DNA of 64,000 bases, from assembly GCF_048544455.1 (NCBI RefSeq), contig NC_133537.1:153772058-153836057 (forward strand), read 5' to 3'. This document shows positions 35,098 through 45,784 of this stretch, in pieces. This DNA is from Silene latifolia (Eukaryota; Streptophyta; Magnoliopsida; Caryophyllales; Caryophyllaceae). The notes under the pieces are model-generated. The model did not search any database, had not been told where the DNA came from, and saw only the letters and a list, made by a program, of their open reading frames with translations. Each line of letters begins with the position of its first letter. Within the stretch, counting starts at the first letter, position 1. The position numbers and the translations under genes are program-made.

Positions 35098-36867
35098 TTG
35101 GGAAATGTCCCAACAACTGTACCTTTACCGCCATTGACCACAGATCAGATGGCTTCTTTGTTTCAACTTTTCTCAAACTTTAAAATGAATAAATCAGGTT
35201 CTGCTTACTCTTTGTGTTACCTTGAGTGCAATTCTGTTTACGATGATACTGAGGATGACCCAAACCCAGACTCAATTGAGATACCTCCCTACATAGCAAA
35301 ACAAATACTACAAGAGGGGGAAGGAGGACCAGTAATAGAAAACACCGAACCCATCAATGTAGGAACCGAACTAGAACCCCAAGAACTTAGGATAGGGACT
35401 ACCTTGAGCCCCGCCGAAAGGGCCAGTTTCATAGACCTTCTAAACGAGTTCAAAGGTTTTTTTGCTTGGTCCTACAAAGACATGCCAGGGATCGAAAGGG
35501 ATATCGCTGAATATAGAATCCCAATTAAGCCAGGTTTCAAGCCCGTAAAACAGAAGCTTCGTCGAATGAGGACAGAATGGGCTCTCAAGATCAAGGAAGA
35601 AGTCGATAAGCAATTCAAAGCTGGATTCATCAAAGATTCCGAGTACTCTGACTCGGTAGCCAACATAGTACCTGTACCAAAAAAGGATGGGATAATCCGT
35701 GTTTGTGTTGATTTTAGAGACTTAAACAAAGCAAGTCCTAAAGATGACTTTCCTCTACCACATATCGACATATTGGTGGACAATACCGCAGACCACGCGT
35801 TACTATCCTTCATGGATGGGTACGCGGGCTATAACCAAATCAAAATGGCCATAGAAGACATGCATAAGACCGCCTTTGTCACTCAATGGGGAACCTATTG
35901 TTATACGGTCATGCCGTTTGGGTTAATCAATGCCGGAGCTACATATCAACGCACCGCGACCACACTCTTACATGACATGATGCATAAAGAAGTTGAGGTA
36001 TATGTAGACGACATGATTGTCAAGTCCAAGGATAGAGAAGGGCATATTGTGAACCTTCGCAAATTCTTCTTAAGGTTACGAAAGTACAACATGAGGCTCA
36101 ATCCTCAGAAGTGCACATTCGGAGTAACATCTGGCAAACTCCTGGGATACGTCGTAAGCCAACGAGGTATAGAAATAGACCCTTCCAAAATCAAGGCTCT
36201 GATCGAAATGCGACAACCTCAAACAGAAAAAGAAGTCAGAGGATTCCTGGGTAAAGTACAATACATAAGTCGATTCATATCGAAACTCACCATGATTTGT
36301 GAACCTATCTTCAAAAAGTTAAAGAAAATAGATCACACCATGTGGGATGATGACTGTCAGAAGGCATTTGACCGAATCAAGGAAATATTAGCTAAACCAC
36401 CCGTGCTCATGCCACCTCAACGAGATCAACCTCTTGGTCTGTATCTCACAGTGACTGAAACAGCCATGGGCGCCATGCTAGCTCAAACCGTAGGAAAGGA
36501 AGAAAGGGCTATTTACTACCTTAGTAAGAAGTTCTTGGAGTACGAGTGCAAATATTCACAACTTGAAAAGACATGCCTCGCTCTTGTGTGGGCAACGAAG
36601 AAGCTACGACATTACATGCTTAGCTACTCCGTCAAAATATACTCCAAAATGGATCCAGTCAAATACCTCTTCGAGAAACCCGTCCTCAACGGACGATTAG
36701 CAAGATGGACTTTGATGCTCTCAGAGTTCGATCTCAAGTACGTGCCCCTGAAAGTTATGAAAGGGCGTGCCGTGGCCGAATTCTTTGCAGAAAATCCCAT
36801 CAATAATGCACAAACAATAGATACTTGGTCATTTCCAGACGAAGATATACTCCAAACTGATGTAGAC
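35098..36867 (+). pseudogene. Reverse transcriptase and RNase H domains of element C
   Basis: Open from 35098 to 36921; the first codon is TTG and not a real start, because the frame continues from upstream protease sequence. RT motifs appear in order: VPVPKKDG, VDFRDLNKASPKDDFPLPHID, MPFGLINAGATYQR and the catalytic YVDDM (36001-36015). RNase H follows (YYLSKKFLEYECKYSQLEKTC, LVWATKKLRHYM). All key RT residues I can check are present. In a working element this enzyme copies genomic RNA into cDNA. The frame is intact here but separated from gag and integrase by stops. Confidence 0.93.
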
Positions 36868-37260
36868 TCCTGGGATCTTTACTTCGATGGAGCATCAAAC
36901 TTAAGAGGATTTGGAATATGAGTGTTTCTGATTTCTCCTGAAGGCGAGCATACACCGATCTCTGTCAAACTCGACTTCGAGGTGAAAAATAATGCTGCAT
37001 AATACGAAGCTTGTCTCATTGGACTACAAACGGCAGTGAGTTTAGGCATTAAAAACCTATGAGTACATGGGGATTCATCCTTGATCATCAATCAAGTTAC
37101 GGGATCTTGGAAAATCCGAAGCAAAAGCTTAGCACCTTATCAAGCCAGAATAGACCAAGTTGCCCAATTCTTTGATCACGTGACCTATCTACACCTACCT
37201 CGGGAAGAAAATCAATTTACGGATGCTCTTGCAAAACTCGCATCTTTGATTAATATGCTA
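36868..37260 (+). pseudogene. Second (archaeal-type) RNase H domain of element C, three stops
   Basis: Starts with WDLYFDGASN (from 36871), the usual beginning of the second RNase H in Tat-lineage polyproteins. Stops at 36919-36921 (TGA), 37000-37002 (TAA) and 37060-37062 (TGA) break it. The remainder (HGDSSLIINQVTG, LPREENQFTDALAKLA) is in the same frame. The domain supports the Tat placement. Confidence 0.85.
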
Positions 37261-38604
37261 TATGACATGGTGGAAATGCCTTTGTATATCGAACGACGAT
37301 CAGAGCCAGCTTATGTCCACCAAATCACCGACGAAGAGGAAGTCACAGAGGAGCCTTGGTTTCAAGCAATCCTAAATTTCAAGCTCAACGGTACCTATCC
37401 ACCAGATAAGGACAAAAGGGGACAACATGCTATACGCCTACTAGCTTCCCAATATGTTCTCATGCAAGGAGAACTATACAAAAGAACACCTCTTGGTGTA
37501 ATCCTGCGTTGCCTTGATCATTCACAGGCACGTAAAGTAATGGAAGAAGTTCACGATGGAGAATGCAGTCCTCACATTAGTGGACCCATGATGGCAAAGA
37601 AAATCACACGTTTAGGGTACTATTGGACCACAATGGAATCCGATTGCATCAAATACGTAAGGCATTGTCACTACTGCCAAATCTTCGGGAATATACAGCA
37701 TGTCCCTCCTTCATTGCTCTATACAATGACATCTCCTTGGCCATTTTCTGCCTGGGGAATTAACATAATCGGGAAGATAACCCCAGCCGGAACTGGAGGT
37801 CACTGTTTCATCCTAGTGGCAATCGACTATTTCACCAAATGGGTAGAAGTGACTTCCTACAGTAATCTCACAGCTAAAAAGGTGGCAAAGTTCTTACAGA
37901 ACAACATCATCTGTCGATACGGTTGCCCACATGAGATCATTAGTGATAATGGATCACATTTCCAAGCTGAAACTGAGCAATTGCTAGCCAAGTACAAAAT
38001 TAGGCATCACCACTCTTCGCCATATAGACCACAAACCAATGGTGCGGTAGAGGCGGCAAACAAGAACGTTGTCACAATTCTCAAGAAAATGATTGACAAC
38101 TATCGAGATTGGCCAAGCAAAGTACCCTTTGCTTTATGGGTATATTGCACATCAGTTAGGACGCCCACTGGGGCCACCCCTTTCTATTTGACCTATGGCA
38201 TGGAAGCGGTACAACCAGTCGAGTTAGAAATACCATCCTTGCGTATCTTAGTCGAAAGTCAAATCCCGGAAGCCGATTGGAAGAGGGATAGATATGAAGA
38301 ACTCATCCTCCTGGATTAACGTAGGCTACACGCATTGCATAATGTCCAAACATATCAAGCACATATCAAACGAGCCTTCAACAAAAGGGTCAAGCTAAGG
38401 AACATCAAGGAAGGAGACCTAGTACTCAAGTCGGTTAGAGCTCTTTTACCTGTCGATCCACGGGGAAAATTAAAACCTAATTGGGCCGGGCCATTTCTAG
38501 TCAAGTCCATACTCTCGGGGGGTGCGGTTAGAATTACAGACCTAGATGGGAATGAATTTGCCAACCCAACAAACCTTGACCAATTAAAACGGTATTATGC
38601 CTAG
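37261..38604 (+). pseudogene. Integrase of element C with altered catalytic residue
   Basis: The zinc-binding HHCC region (HDGECSPH...RHCHYCQ, about 37550-37680) precedes the core. The core reads WGINIIG where WGID is expected: codon 37762-37764 is AAC, so the first catalytic Asp is Asn. The second Asp (ISDNGSHF) and the Glu (NGAVEAANK) are present. A TAA at 38317-38319 separates the C-terminal domain (38335-38604), which ends NLDQLKRYYA. Integration activity would be lost. Confidence 0.9.
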
Positions 38605-39135
38605 AATAGGAACAAAAACGCGCCTCGCGTAACCTCACGTGTCGCTCTTGTGGCACTAAATAAACGGCCCCTGGCCAAGCTGAAATAAGCCAATGTCACT
38701 CTGCTCTTGCATTTTGACGATTCGTCATCCTTATATCATCAAATAAACTAAATTTGCACCTTAAGAGTAAGTAAAAAGCTCATGCTTATCTTCTAAGTTC
38801 ATTACAAGCTCTTGCTTAGAACAATTATTCTTTTACATTTATTCGAACTACACGCAAGGGTTTGATTTCATTTTTAATGAATACGTAGGCAATCCTTCAC
38901 AGGATACAACCCATTAATTTCAAAATGTAAATAGAAGGACATTTGCAATCGCATTTGGAATTCGACAAGAATAATAAATGGAAAGTCACAACGGTTTCAT
39001 TACCAATTAACCTCTTTTATTCATTTCTAGTAATAATACGTTACATAATAATAATGCCAAGTAAAAATAAAAATAAGCTAGGATTCTAAAAACCCCACCT
39101 TCTTATTGCAATAATAATAATAATAAAGACATGGG
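38605..39135 (+). other. Spacer between pol and the antisense genes (element C)
   Basis: Non-coding as far as I can see; it ends with a short AAT microsatellite (about 39110-39126). Confidence 0.6.
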
Positions 39136-40663
39136 CTATTCCTCCATCTTCCCTTTGCCCTTGTCATTTTTGTCATACTTCTTGTCACGACCTCGAGCCG
39201 GACGCTCTTGCGCCACTTCGGACCTAATCACCAACGGTCTTTCTCGAGGCCTAGCCTTACCATTCTTGTCAACCTCTTTGCCCATGACAGGAGAGGTCTT
39301 CGGTTTCTTCGAAGGATGAACAACTCGAAACCCGGCTTCTTCCTCTCCCTCAGTCAGATGCTTCTCTTTCTCCTTTTCCACCTCGCGCACCTTGTAGTCA
39401 ACGGGCTCGCGCTTGCTCAACCTCTCACGCTCCTTTGGAGTAGTAGCTTTCCTCCACCGCGGATAGGAATCCGACACCTATAAGGCACTAACAGAAGTGT
39501 TCAAGAACCACACATTTCTTTAAGCCCATTTAATGGCCCACTCCCTTCGACTCTCAGTAGTAAGCGCTACGGCAGTCTGTGGGACAGTGTCAAGCTTCAG
39601 GATCATCTGCTTCATTCCAACTTGTCTCATCAACCTCTCCGGGAAGAGGCATACCATGAATTCCAAGCCAGGAATGCGCACAGATCGGGTAGGATCCATG
39701 GAAGATACTCCAGTAACAAATTTGAGGTGCCACCATGGTACAACCCATCTAATCAAAGGGCCATCATCACTCTTCAGTTTGTTTTCCCAGTAATTGCAGA
39801 CTCGAGTGATGTCCACCATGTAAAGCCTAATCCTCATAGCAATCGAACGAGCATGATAAGAAGGAACATAAACTGGGAGCTCGATTAATCGAAGGCGCTC
39901 CATAAGCCAGACCTACCAAAAGCGGGTATTAGACAAAAAAAAAACGAAAAAAAAAACGAAGAGAAAAAAAAAACGAACGAAGCAAAAAAAAAAAGAGAGA
40001 AAGAAAGAAAAAGAAAAAGTGTTCTTTTACCTGCAAAATAATGGGACTTCCCAAATACGGTAGGTCGCGATTGGCTTTCCTATTATCCAAGCCCAATAGG
40101 ATCTCTCCTAAACATGTACAAGCTGCGCTCCTGCGCAGCTCCATTTTCTCAACTTGGCCAAGGAGACGGGGATCGCCTCTCAAGTCTTCATCAACATGCC
40201 CTTGAAGGACATATACATGCAACAAGCAAAACCCAAATGCCCTTCGCCTGACAACATAAGAAACGGTGGGGTCGGCCTTATTAATGAATCGATCAATAAA
40301 GTCCAACATCCGCACTCCTTTCGAGGTCACTAGACGGTCCACCTCAATTCTAGACAATCCAAGCAAATCTCTAAATTTGTTCTTATACTCTTGTGAAGTA
40401 GAAGGGATAGTAGGCAAGTGTTCTGGGTCCCACCCACCAATCGCAGCAATTTCTTCAGGAAATGGGCAAATGTCACCTCCGGGGAACGCAAAAACATGAT
40501 AATTCGGGTTCCAATAATCAAGACAAGCATCTAGGAATGGTTTGACAACCTTGATAAGCTTCAAACTCAACAAAGATCCAAGGTTATAAGCACGCATATC
40601 GTGCTTCTCCATGTTGGAAAACTCATTGGTCCACTCTTTTAGACGAATCTTCAAAGTATTCAT
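39136..40663 (-). pseudogene. Antisense gene 1 of element C: plant-mobile/DUF7745-like, two exons, two stops
   Basis: Starts at ATG 40663. Exon 1 is 40663-40031 (211 codons, phase 0) and ends CAG|GTAAAA. The intron is 40030-39913 and includes an A-rich tract. Exon 2 runs from 39912 to TAG 39136 after TTGGTAG. Exon 1 has FAFPGGDICPFPEEIAAIGGW and a helical region typical of plant element-borne DUF7745 or mobile-domain proteins; the exact family is uncertain. Exon 2 has two in-frame stops near 39520 and 39478 that look like C-to-T changes in Gln codons. The tail is Lys/Glu-rich and nuclear-localisation-like. A TATA box (40751-40756) and a palindrome pair (40807-40852) lie upstream. Confidence 0.72.
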
Positions 40664-40750
40664 GATGAGTGATTATATTGAGAATTTTATGTAATAGGAC
40701 GAAGAAGAGACGGAAGAATTGTGTGAATAAAACCTCCATCGACGTCTCTA

Positions 40751-40756
40751 TTTATA
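40751..40756 (-). promoter_or_regulatory. TATA box of antisense gene 1
   Basis: TATAAA on the minus strand, within AGTATAAATAGAG, 88 bp before the ATG. It lies 51 bp from the palindrome pair. Confidence 0.6.
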
Positions 40757-40806
40757 CTAAAATCTGTTTCCAAAAATCCGCCAGAACGGATACACTTGGG
40801 AACCGG

Positions 40807-40852
40807 CGAAGCACCTGCTGCGCCTCTTCAAAGGGACGCAGCTCCTGCTGCG
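40807..40852. repeat. Palindrome pair upstream of antisense gene 1
   Basis: Units at 40807-40822 and 40837-40852 lie exactly 30 bp apart and are related to the LTR pairs of the same element. Flanking bases (CACTTGGGAAC before, CCTCTTCC after) are shared with the LTR, so the module appears copied. Confidence 0.85.
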
Positions 40853-41585
40853 CCTCTTCCTCAGATTTGTTTCTGTGAATTTCCGCGTTGGATCTTTCCT
40901 AAAACCTTTAACGAATAATTTCCTATTCCTACGAGTTATTATTTTGGTAAACACGTCAAAATTGCCATATTTCGTGTTTCCTAATTTCGCGGACGCGCAT
41001 TTCGAGGCAATATCAGCATTTTCGTCATTTTGGCACACTTACATAGCTATTTCTATTTTTTTCTTTTTCGGGGTATCATTTCTCCAATTTAATGTAATTT
41101 ATTTCAAAATTATATTTCTTTTATTTATTTCTTTCTTTTCTGGCGAATCATTTAGCTCCCGTCCTATACTACATTTCTAACTTATAGATTTCTATGTTTC
41201 TTTTTTTTTTAAGGGGTAACCCTCCCTACCGTCCGGTCACTTCCGCTAAATTTTTGCATTTTTTCTACTTTTTAGTACTTTCGAGTCATTTGTTTCGCGC
41301 TAATTTAGGCCATATGTATATACAAATGTATGTTTTGCGTGATTTCTATGTAAATTTCCGCAGCATGAAGGCGTAAACCGTCATCTACCAAACCTGTCCA
41401 AAGCTAACCTGCAGGTACAAGTAACACAACCCAGTAGCAAAGGCACACGGGCCGTCATATATACAGTCAAAAAGAAAATGTACAACAAACTGGGGGCTCG
41501 AGCCCCAAGCAAAATCCAAAATGTCCAAAAATGTAAGTCCTAAAAATGTACAAATGTGCAATATACAAACAACAACCAAACGAGG
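40853..41585. other. T-rich intergenic region between the two antisense genes
   Basis: No gene recognised. It should hold the 3' UTR of antisense gene 2. Confidence 0.5.
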
Positions 41586-44500
41586 CTACTTCCAGTCGCC
41601 CTCTAACTCCGCAACTCTCGCCTCGAGAGCGGCAACCTCGGCGTCACGAACCTCGAGCTCCCTCAACAAGCGAGCCATCTCCTCCCGGGACTGGGCCAAC
41701 TCTCGCTCCAGCTCACTCCTCCCCTGCAAGCAACAAAATTGGCTCATGTCAATCATTTCAAGCAATTACAAGAAAAGTTAGAAAATCAAAATTAGGAAGA
41801 AAAGACACAAACGAAAGTTTTATACCTGACGACCTCGACCGCCGACAAGTGCCTCGATGGCAGTAGCTCTCAGCCGGTTGGTCACCCTCCATAACGCCAC
41901 AAACCGGGAAGGCGCAACCTGCATTTTCAAAAAAGAGGTTCTCAACAATCGGATAAATGCGATCAAATGTGTTCTTACACAAAAACCATGCAAATTGGAG
42001 GCTCACCCTCCGAATCACATGCTGCCAGTCATCCAGGCCAGCATCCGTCACAGCTGCGTCAAAGTCATGCAGCTCGGAGATCGTCGTCCTCCCGGTCGCG
42101 TCAGTGCACTCGAGGGTCTCGGGGTATTCTGGGGGCTCGATGCCCGCCGCCTCGACCTCCTGCAAAGTCGAAAGATTCCCGTCAATCGATGATCTTTCAT
42201 TATATTCTCAGAATCAGCAAAAATAAAGAAGGATAAAGTACTTACCACAACCGGCCAGTACGCCAACCTCCCGTAGAGGAACGCCGAGTAGTCCTCGCCA
42301 GGAAGAAGGAGGGCGTCACCACCAACGCCAGCCAAGTCAGCCTCCCTCTCAGCCCCAGAAGGCTCCCTGAACATCGTCCTAGGAGGATCGATGGGAACCG
42401 TCAAGACATCCCGAGAGCACTGACGAGCCAAGCGCTCGCCCAAGTACCACACAGGACCCATCGACGTCCTCAACAGCTGTTTGCTCGAGCTCCTAGGTCG
42501 AAGGATCTCAGCCACAAAAGGAGGCGCGCCAGCGTACTCCGCCCAAGGCTTGGGCACCCACTGGGAAAAGATAAACAAGGAATCATTCTTATGATCGGTT
42601 GAAAAAGTAATGAAGAAGCAAAACGAATATAAGTGAGATGCTCACGCTATCCAGCTGAAGAGCGTTCACGTCCTGCCAGTAGACACCGTGAGAGGAGCGC
42701 TTGCTCCTCGTCCGACACATCGCCCAATCCCTCACGACGGGATAGGCCTTCTCCAACGGCTCCGTCCTCTTAGGCGAGAGGCTCGGAAAGTAGGAGTACA
42801 CCCACGTCTGTAGAGCAAGATAGTCAATAACGATCTTTCGTAACTTGATAAGGAAAATAAGTAATTATTAGTCCAAATAAAGGTTCATACCTCTAACAGT
42901 AGTCCAGGGCCGACAGCACCAGGAGAAGTCCCCTTCTCTATCAACTCTAGACGAACCATGGCCCTCATGAAGCGGATGAGGACCGCGAAGCCAGCAGTGA
43001 CCCAGTCCCAACGCCCTAGGGAGCTCAAGTCAGAAAGGAAGGGAAGAAGCTTCGTCGACAACCTCTCTCCCTTGTCTCCGAGGTAGATCGAAGACAAGAA
43101 CCACCAGAGCCACAAGTGGACTCTCTGCTCAGCTGTACAGGGAGGAGGAGCCGTCTCCCTCCCGTCAATCACCACCAGCGCCGGGGTCTTCCCCGCAAAG
43201 TAGTCTCGGACATAAGAACTCGACACCAAACCAGGCAATGTAGCAGCCTTCGACGACAAGTTCCAGCCGATCAACCTCCTAGCCTCGGCCGAGTCCACAC
43301 TCATGGCAGTCTCCGGCCACTCCACCTCCTCAGTCCCACACGGCAGCCCAGAGATCATGCCGTAGTCCTCCAATGTGACTCCCACCTCACCAAAAGGCAT
43401 GTGAAAAGTGGAAGTCGTGTCCCAGAATCGGTCCAAGAAAGCGCGGACCAGGCTAAGGTTAGCCCGCAGCTTCCTCTTCGCGATATCCCTCCAAGCCTGC
43501 CCCAAGGCACCAAACGCTCCCCGCTCGATCATGGCGCGCTCCTCCGCCGACAACCTCTCGTAGCACTCCATAGCCGTCGTGTAGCCCAAGAAAGATCTAA
43601 TGTTCCCGGCCTCCTATTGTGATTTGAAACAAAAGCTATCTTTAGTTTGAATGAAATTGGAAGAAATATGAGCGAATGAAACGAAAGAATATGAGTGATG
43701 AGTAATGAATTCAAGACTACCAAGCTCTTCACCGTCCAATAGGACAGGTGACCCTCCGCAGCCCAAAACAAGTGCCTGCTGTCCCAGGTCTCAGCCCACG
43801 CGGGTGCTCCCCTCAGCTGACGACATCCTCGTCCCACGTTGGCCCGTCTCGGGGACTCCTCCTCCTCAGCAACCTGCTCTTCGAGGATCTCGTCCTCAGC
43901 AACCTCCCCGGCTGTCCTAGCCGCAGCAAAAGCCTCCTCGAGAGCACGAGAAGCATCAACAGCAGTGTCTATCTCCATGGGAGCCCTCCCATAAGTAGAA
44001 GCCTCGTCACCTGCAAAATTAAAGTGAATTTGGGTCGCGTCAAGTGACGACGAGCCTTGATTAGGGATTTTCGAGCTTTCAACGCTCTGAAACCGCTCTT
44101 TTCTCGCCATCTTTGGCCGTATTCCCACGAACCCTCATGTGGTAATTTGGGTCAAGTCAAGCCTAAGTTGAAGCCTAGTCATGGGTTCAAGTCGAAATTT
44201 CGGCAGCATTTCGTTATAACGACGATTATGCCCTAGAAAAGTGTCCTGAAAAAGCCATCACAAACCAAAATTTCGAGATGGTAAGAAGTTTACCCATCAT
44301 CCAAGGATTCCAAATGTCAAGTTTCATCGCAAATGGGCGATCCTAAGGCCATTTTTGAAGCAATTTACGGTTTAGCTGTGAAACCGTCTCAATTTCACTC
44401 AAATGCCCAAAACTCAACGAAAATTCGAAACAAATACATGGTTATAATCCTTATACTACCAAATAGCCATTTACATGATCAATTTTACAAGGCAAGATCA

Positions 44501-44619
44501 TTTGGGGGAAAAGCCCCAAATTTTCGACATTTTAGGGTTGGGAACCCTAATTTTGTCGATCAAATTCATCCTTTATAGAAGATTAATGTAAGAATGATAT
44601 ACATACCTCGATTAGTCAT
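41586..44619 (-). CDS. Antisense gene 2 of element C: intact plant mobile domain protein, multi-exon
   Basis: Exons (minus): 44010-43721, 43613-42891, 42807-42646, 42560-42246, 42159-42007, 41918-41826 and 41723-41586 (TAG 41588-41586). All six introns between these are GT-AG, 83-107 bp and phase 0, and the frame is open throughout. The first exon is uncertain: either 44619-44607 (ATG, then donor GTATGT and acceptor TTTTGCAG at 44011, giving 628 aa) or an unspliced start at ATG 44110 (657 aa). I prefer the former because the array and a TATA-like box lie about 100-150 bp upstream. The N-terminus is acidic. Exon 2 (241 codons) carries the aminotransferase-like plant mobile domain (LVRAFLDRFWDTTSTF, GEVGVTLEDYGMISGLPCGT). 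Later exons continue the domain. The last exon is a Glu/Leu/Arg coiled coil. The molecular function of PMD proteins is not well established. The exons look GC-richer than their surroundings. Confidence 0.82.
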
Positions 44620-44762
44620 AGCGAATGCAAGCTTTTAGATCAAATTTTGGCGGAAATGGTTGAAGTTTGAGAGAGAAATGGATGAATTTGTATTTCGAAC
44701 AAATGAAATGAAGTCCTCTGTTTATCGTGTTTTTACGCAGGAAAGACACACTAAGGAATAGA

Positions 44763-44808
44763 CGCAGCAGGTGCTGCGCCTATTCCAAGAGACGCAGCTC
44801 TTGCTGCA
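44763..44808. repeat. Palindrome pair upstream of antisense gene 2
   Basis: Units at 44763-44778 (CGCAGCAGGTGCTGCG, identical to the LTR unit) and 44793-44808 lie 30 bp apart. A weak TATA-like GATAAAC (complement 44720-44726) sits between them and the gene. Confidence 0.88.
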
Positions 44809-44819
44809 CCTCTTCCTTA

Positions 44820-45430
44820 GCTTCCCTCTATACGAGTTTTCAAAAATTCTTTATGAGTTCGTTATTTGTGGGCCCATCTTTGGTGCGCCTCTTCCCCAAT
44901 GCCATTTTATCTTTTTGGTCCGTTTGACGATAATTCTTCGTTCCGACCCGCATTTCTAAGCCAACTGCAAACTATTATACATTATTTATCGCTCCCAAGA
45001 CCTTGCTTGTCACAACGAGCAGGTATTCCTCTACAGGTGTTTTGACACGCCTTCATTATATTCCCTCAGCGAGAGTAAGCGGATCGACAATCCCTCTCGA
45101 GGCATGGAGATACATTCCTGATAAGGTTTCCCAACACGAGAGTTCACGACATACAATCGTCCTTCTCAAGTCCCTCCGAAGTTTGTTTGAAGACGGCCCA
45201 AGCAGATTTCTCCCAGCAGTTCCCGCCTGTGTTATGCTACGCATAATATTTCTTATTTCCCCGCGGAGTGCGATAAGGTGTCGTTCTCCAGAGGTTCCCA
45301 GACCAGTAGAGTTCTTACACTCAAGCCTTAGTTACCCCTCAGTTTGAAATTGTATTCGGGCCTCTTTCCCGTTGATGCTTTCCTTTAGGGCCCCACACCC
45401 TAGCACAAATCCTTATATATCCCTTAGGTC
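44820..45430 (+). other. 3' untranslated region of element C
   Basis: Non-coding; no gene is recognised. It leads into the 19-bp tandem repeats. Confidence 0.6.
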
Positions 45431-45526
45431 TTATCCCTTAGCTCCTATGCTTACCCTTAGCTCTTATGCTTACCCTTAGCTCCTATGTTTACCCTTAGCT
45501 CCCACGCTTACCCTTAGCTCCTATGC
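45431..45526 (+). repeat. Five tandem units of 19-20 bp in the 3' UTR of element C
   Basis: Units of the form TTACCCTTAGCTCCTATGC repeat five times with few changes. Variable 3' UTR repeats are known in Tat-lineage elements. Confidence 0.88.
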
Positions 45527-45771
45527 ACCTCCGAAAACGTCTCTCAAGAAGTTTCAGGTATGATATCTTATTATGGCTGGCGAGCCTCCTTACGTAGTAT
45601 AATGGACTTTAAACGACCCTCCCCGATAGTCGACAAACTCTAAAATGTTCCCGACGAAAGGTCCTTGGTTCAGACCCCTTGAACCGCCTCGCGTCGCCAT
45701 AGTCGTCAGGTTGTAATCTTCGATTGACCTGATGGCTATACTTTGACTTTCGCCTTGTCCAAGCCTCAGTC

Positions 45772-45784
45772 AAAGTGGGGGCTC
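45772..45784 (+). promoter_or_regulatory. Polypurine tract of element C
   Basis: AAAGTGGGGGCTC directly precedes the 3' LTR and would prime plus-strand synthesis. Confidence 0.85.

Noticed and set aside
41857..42236. Overlapping plus-strand ORFs of about 90-110 codons
   Set aside because: These are shadows of PMD exons 4-6; they cross the minus-strand splice sites and lack recognisable motifs.
43116..43622. 168-codon plus-strand ORF opposite the PMD gene
   Set aside because: It is the complement of GC-rich exon 2; no domain, and the minus-strand frame matches the plant mobile domain.
45431..45526. Telomere-like CCCTTAG repeats
   Set aside because: The unit is 19 bp with CCCTTAG once per unit, not tandem CCCTAAA.
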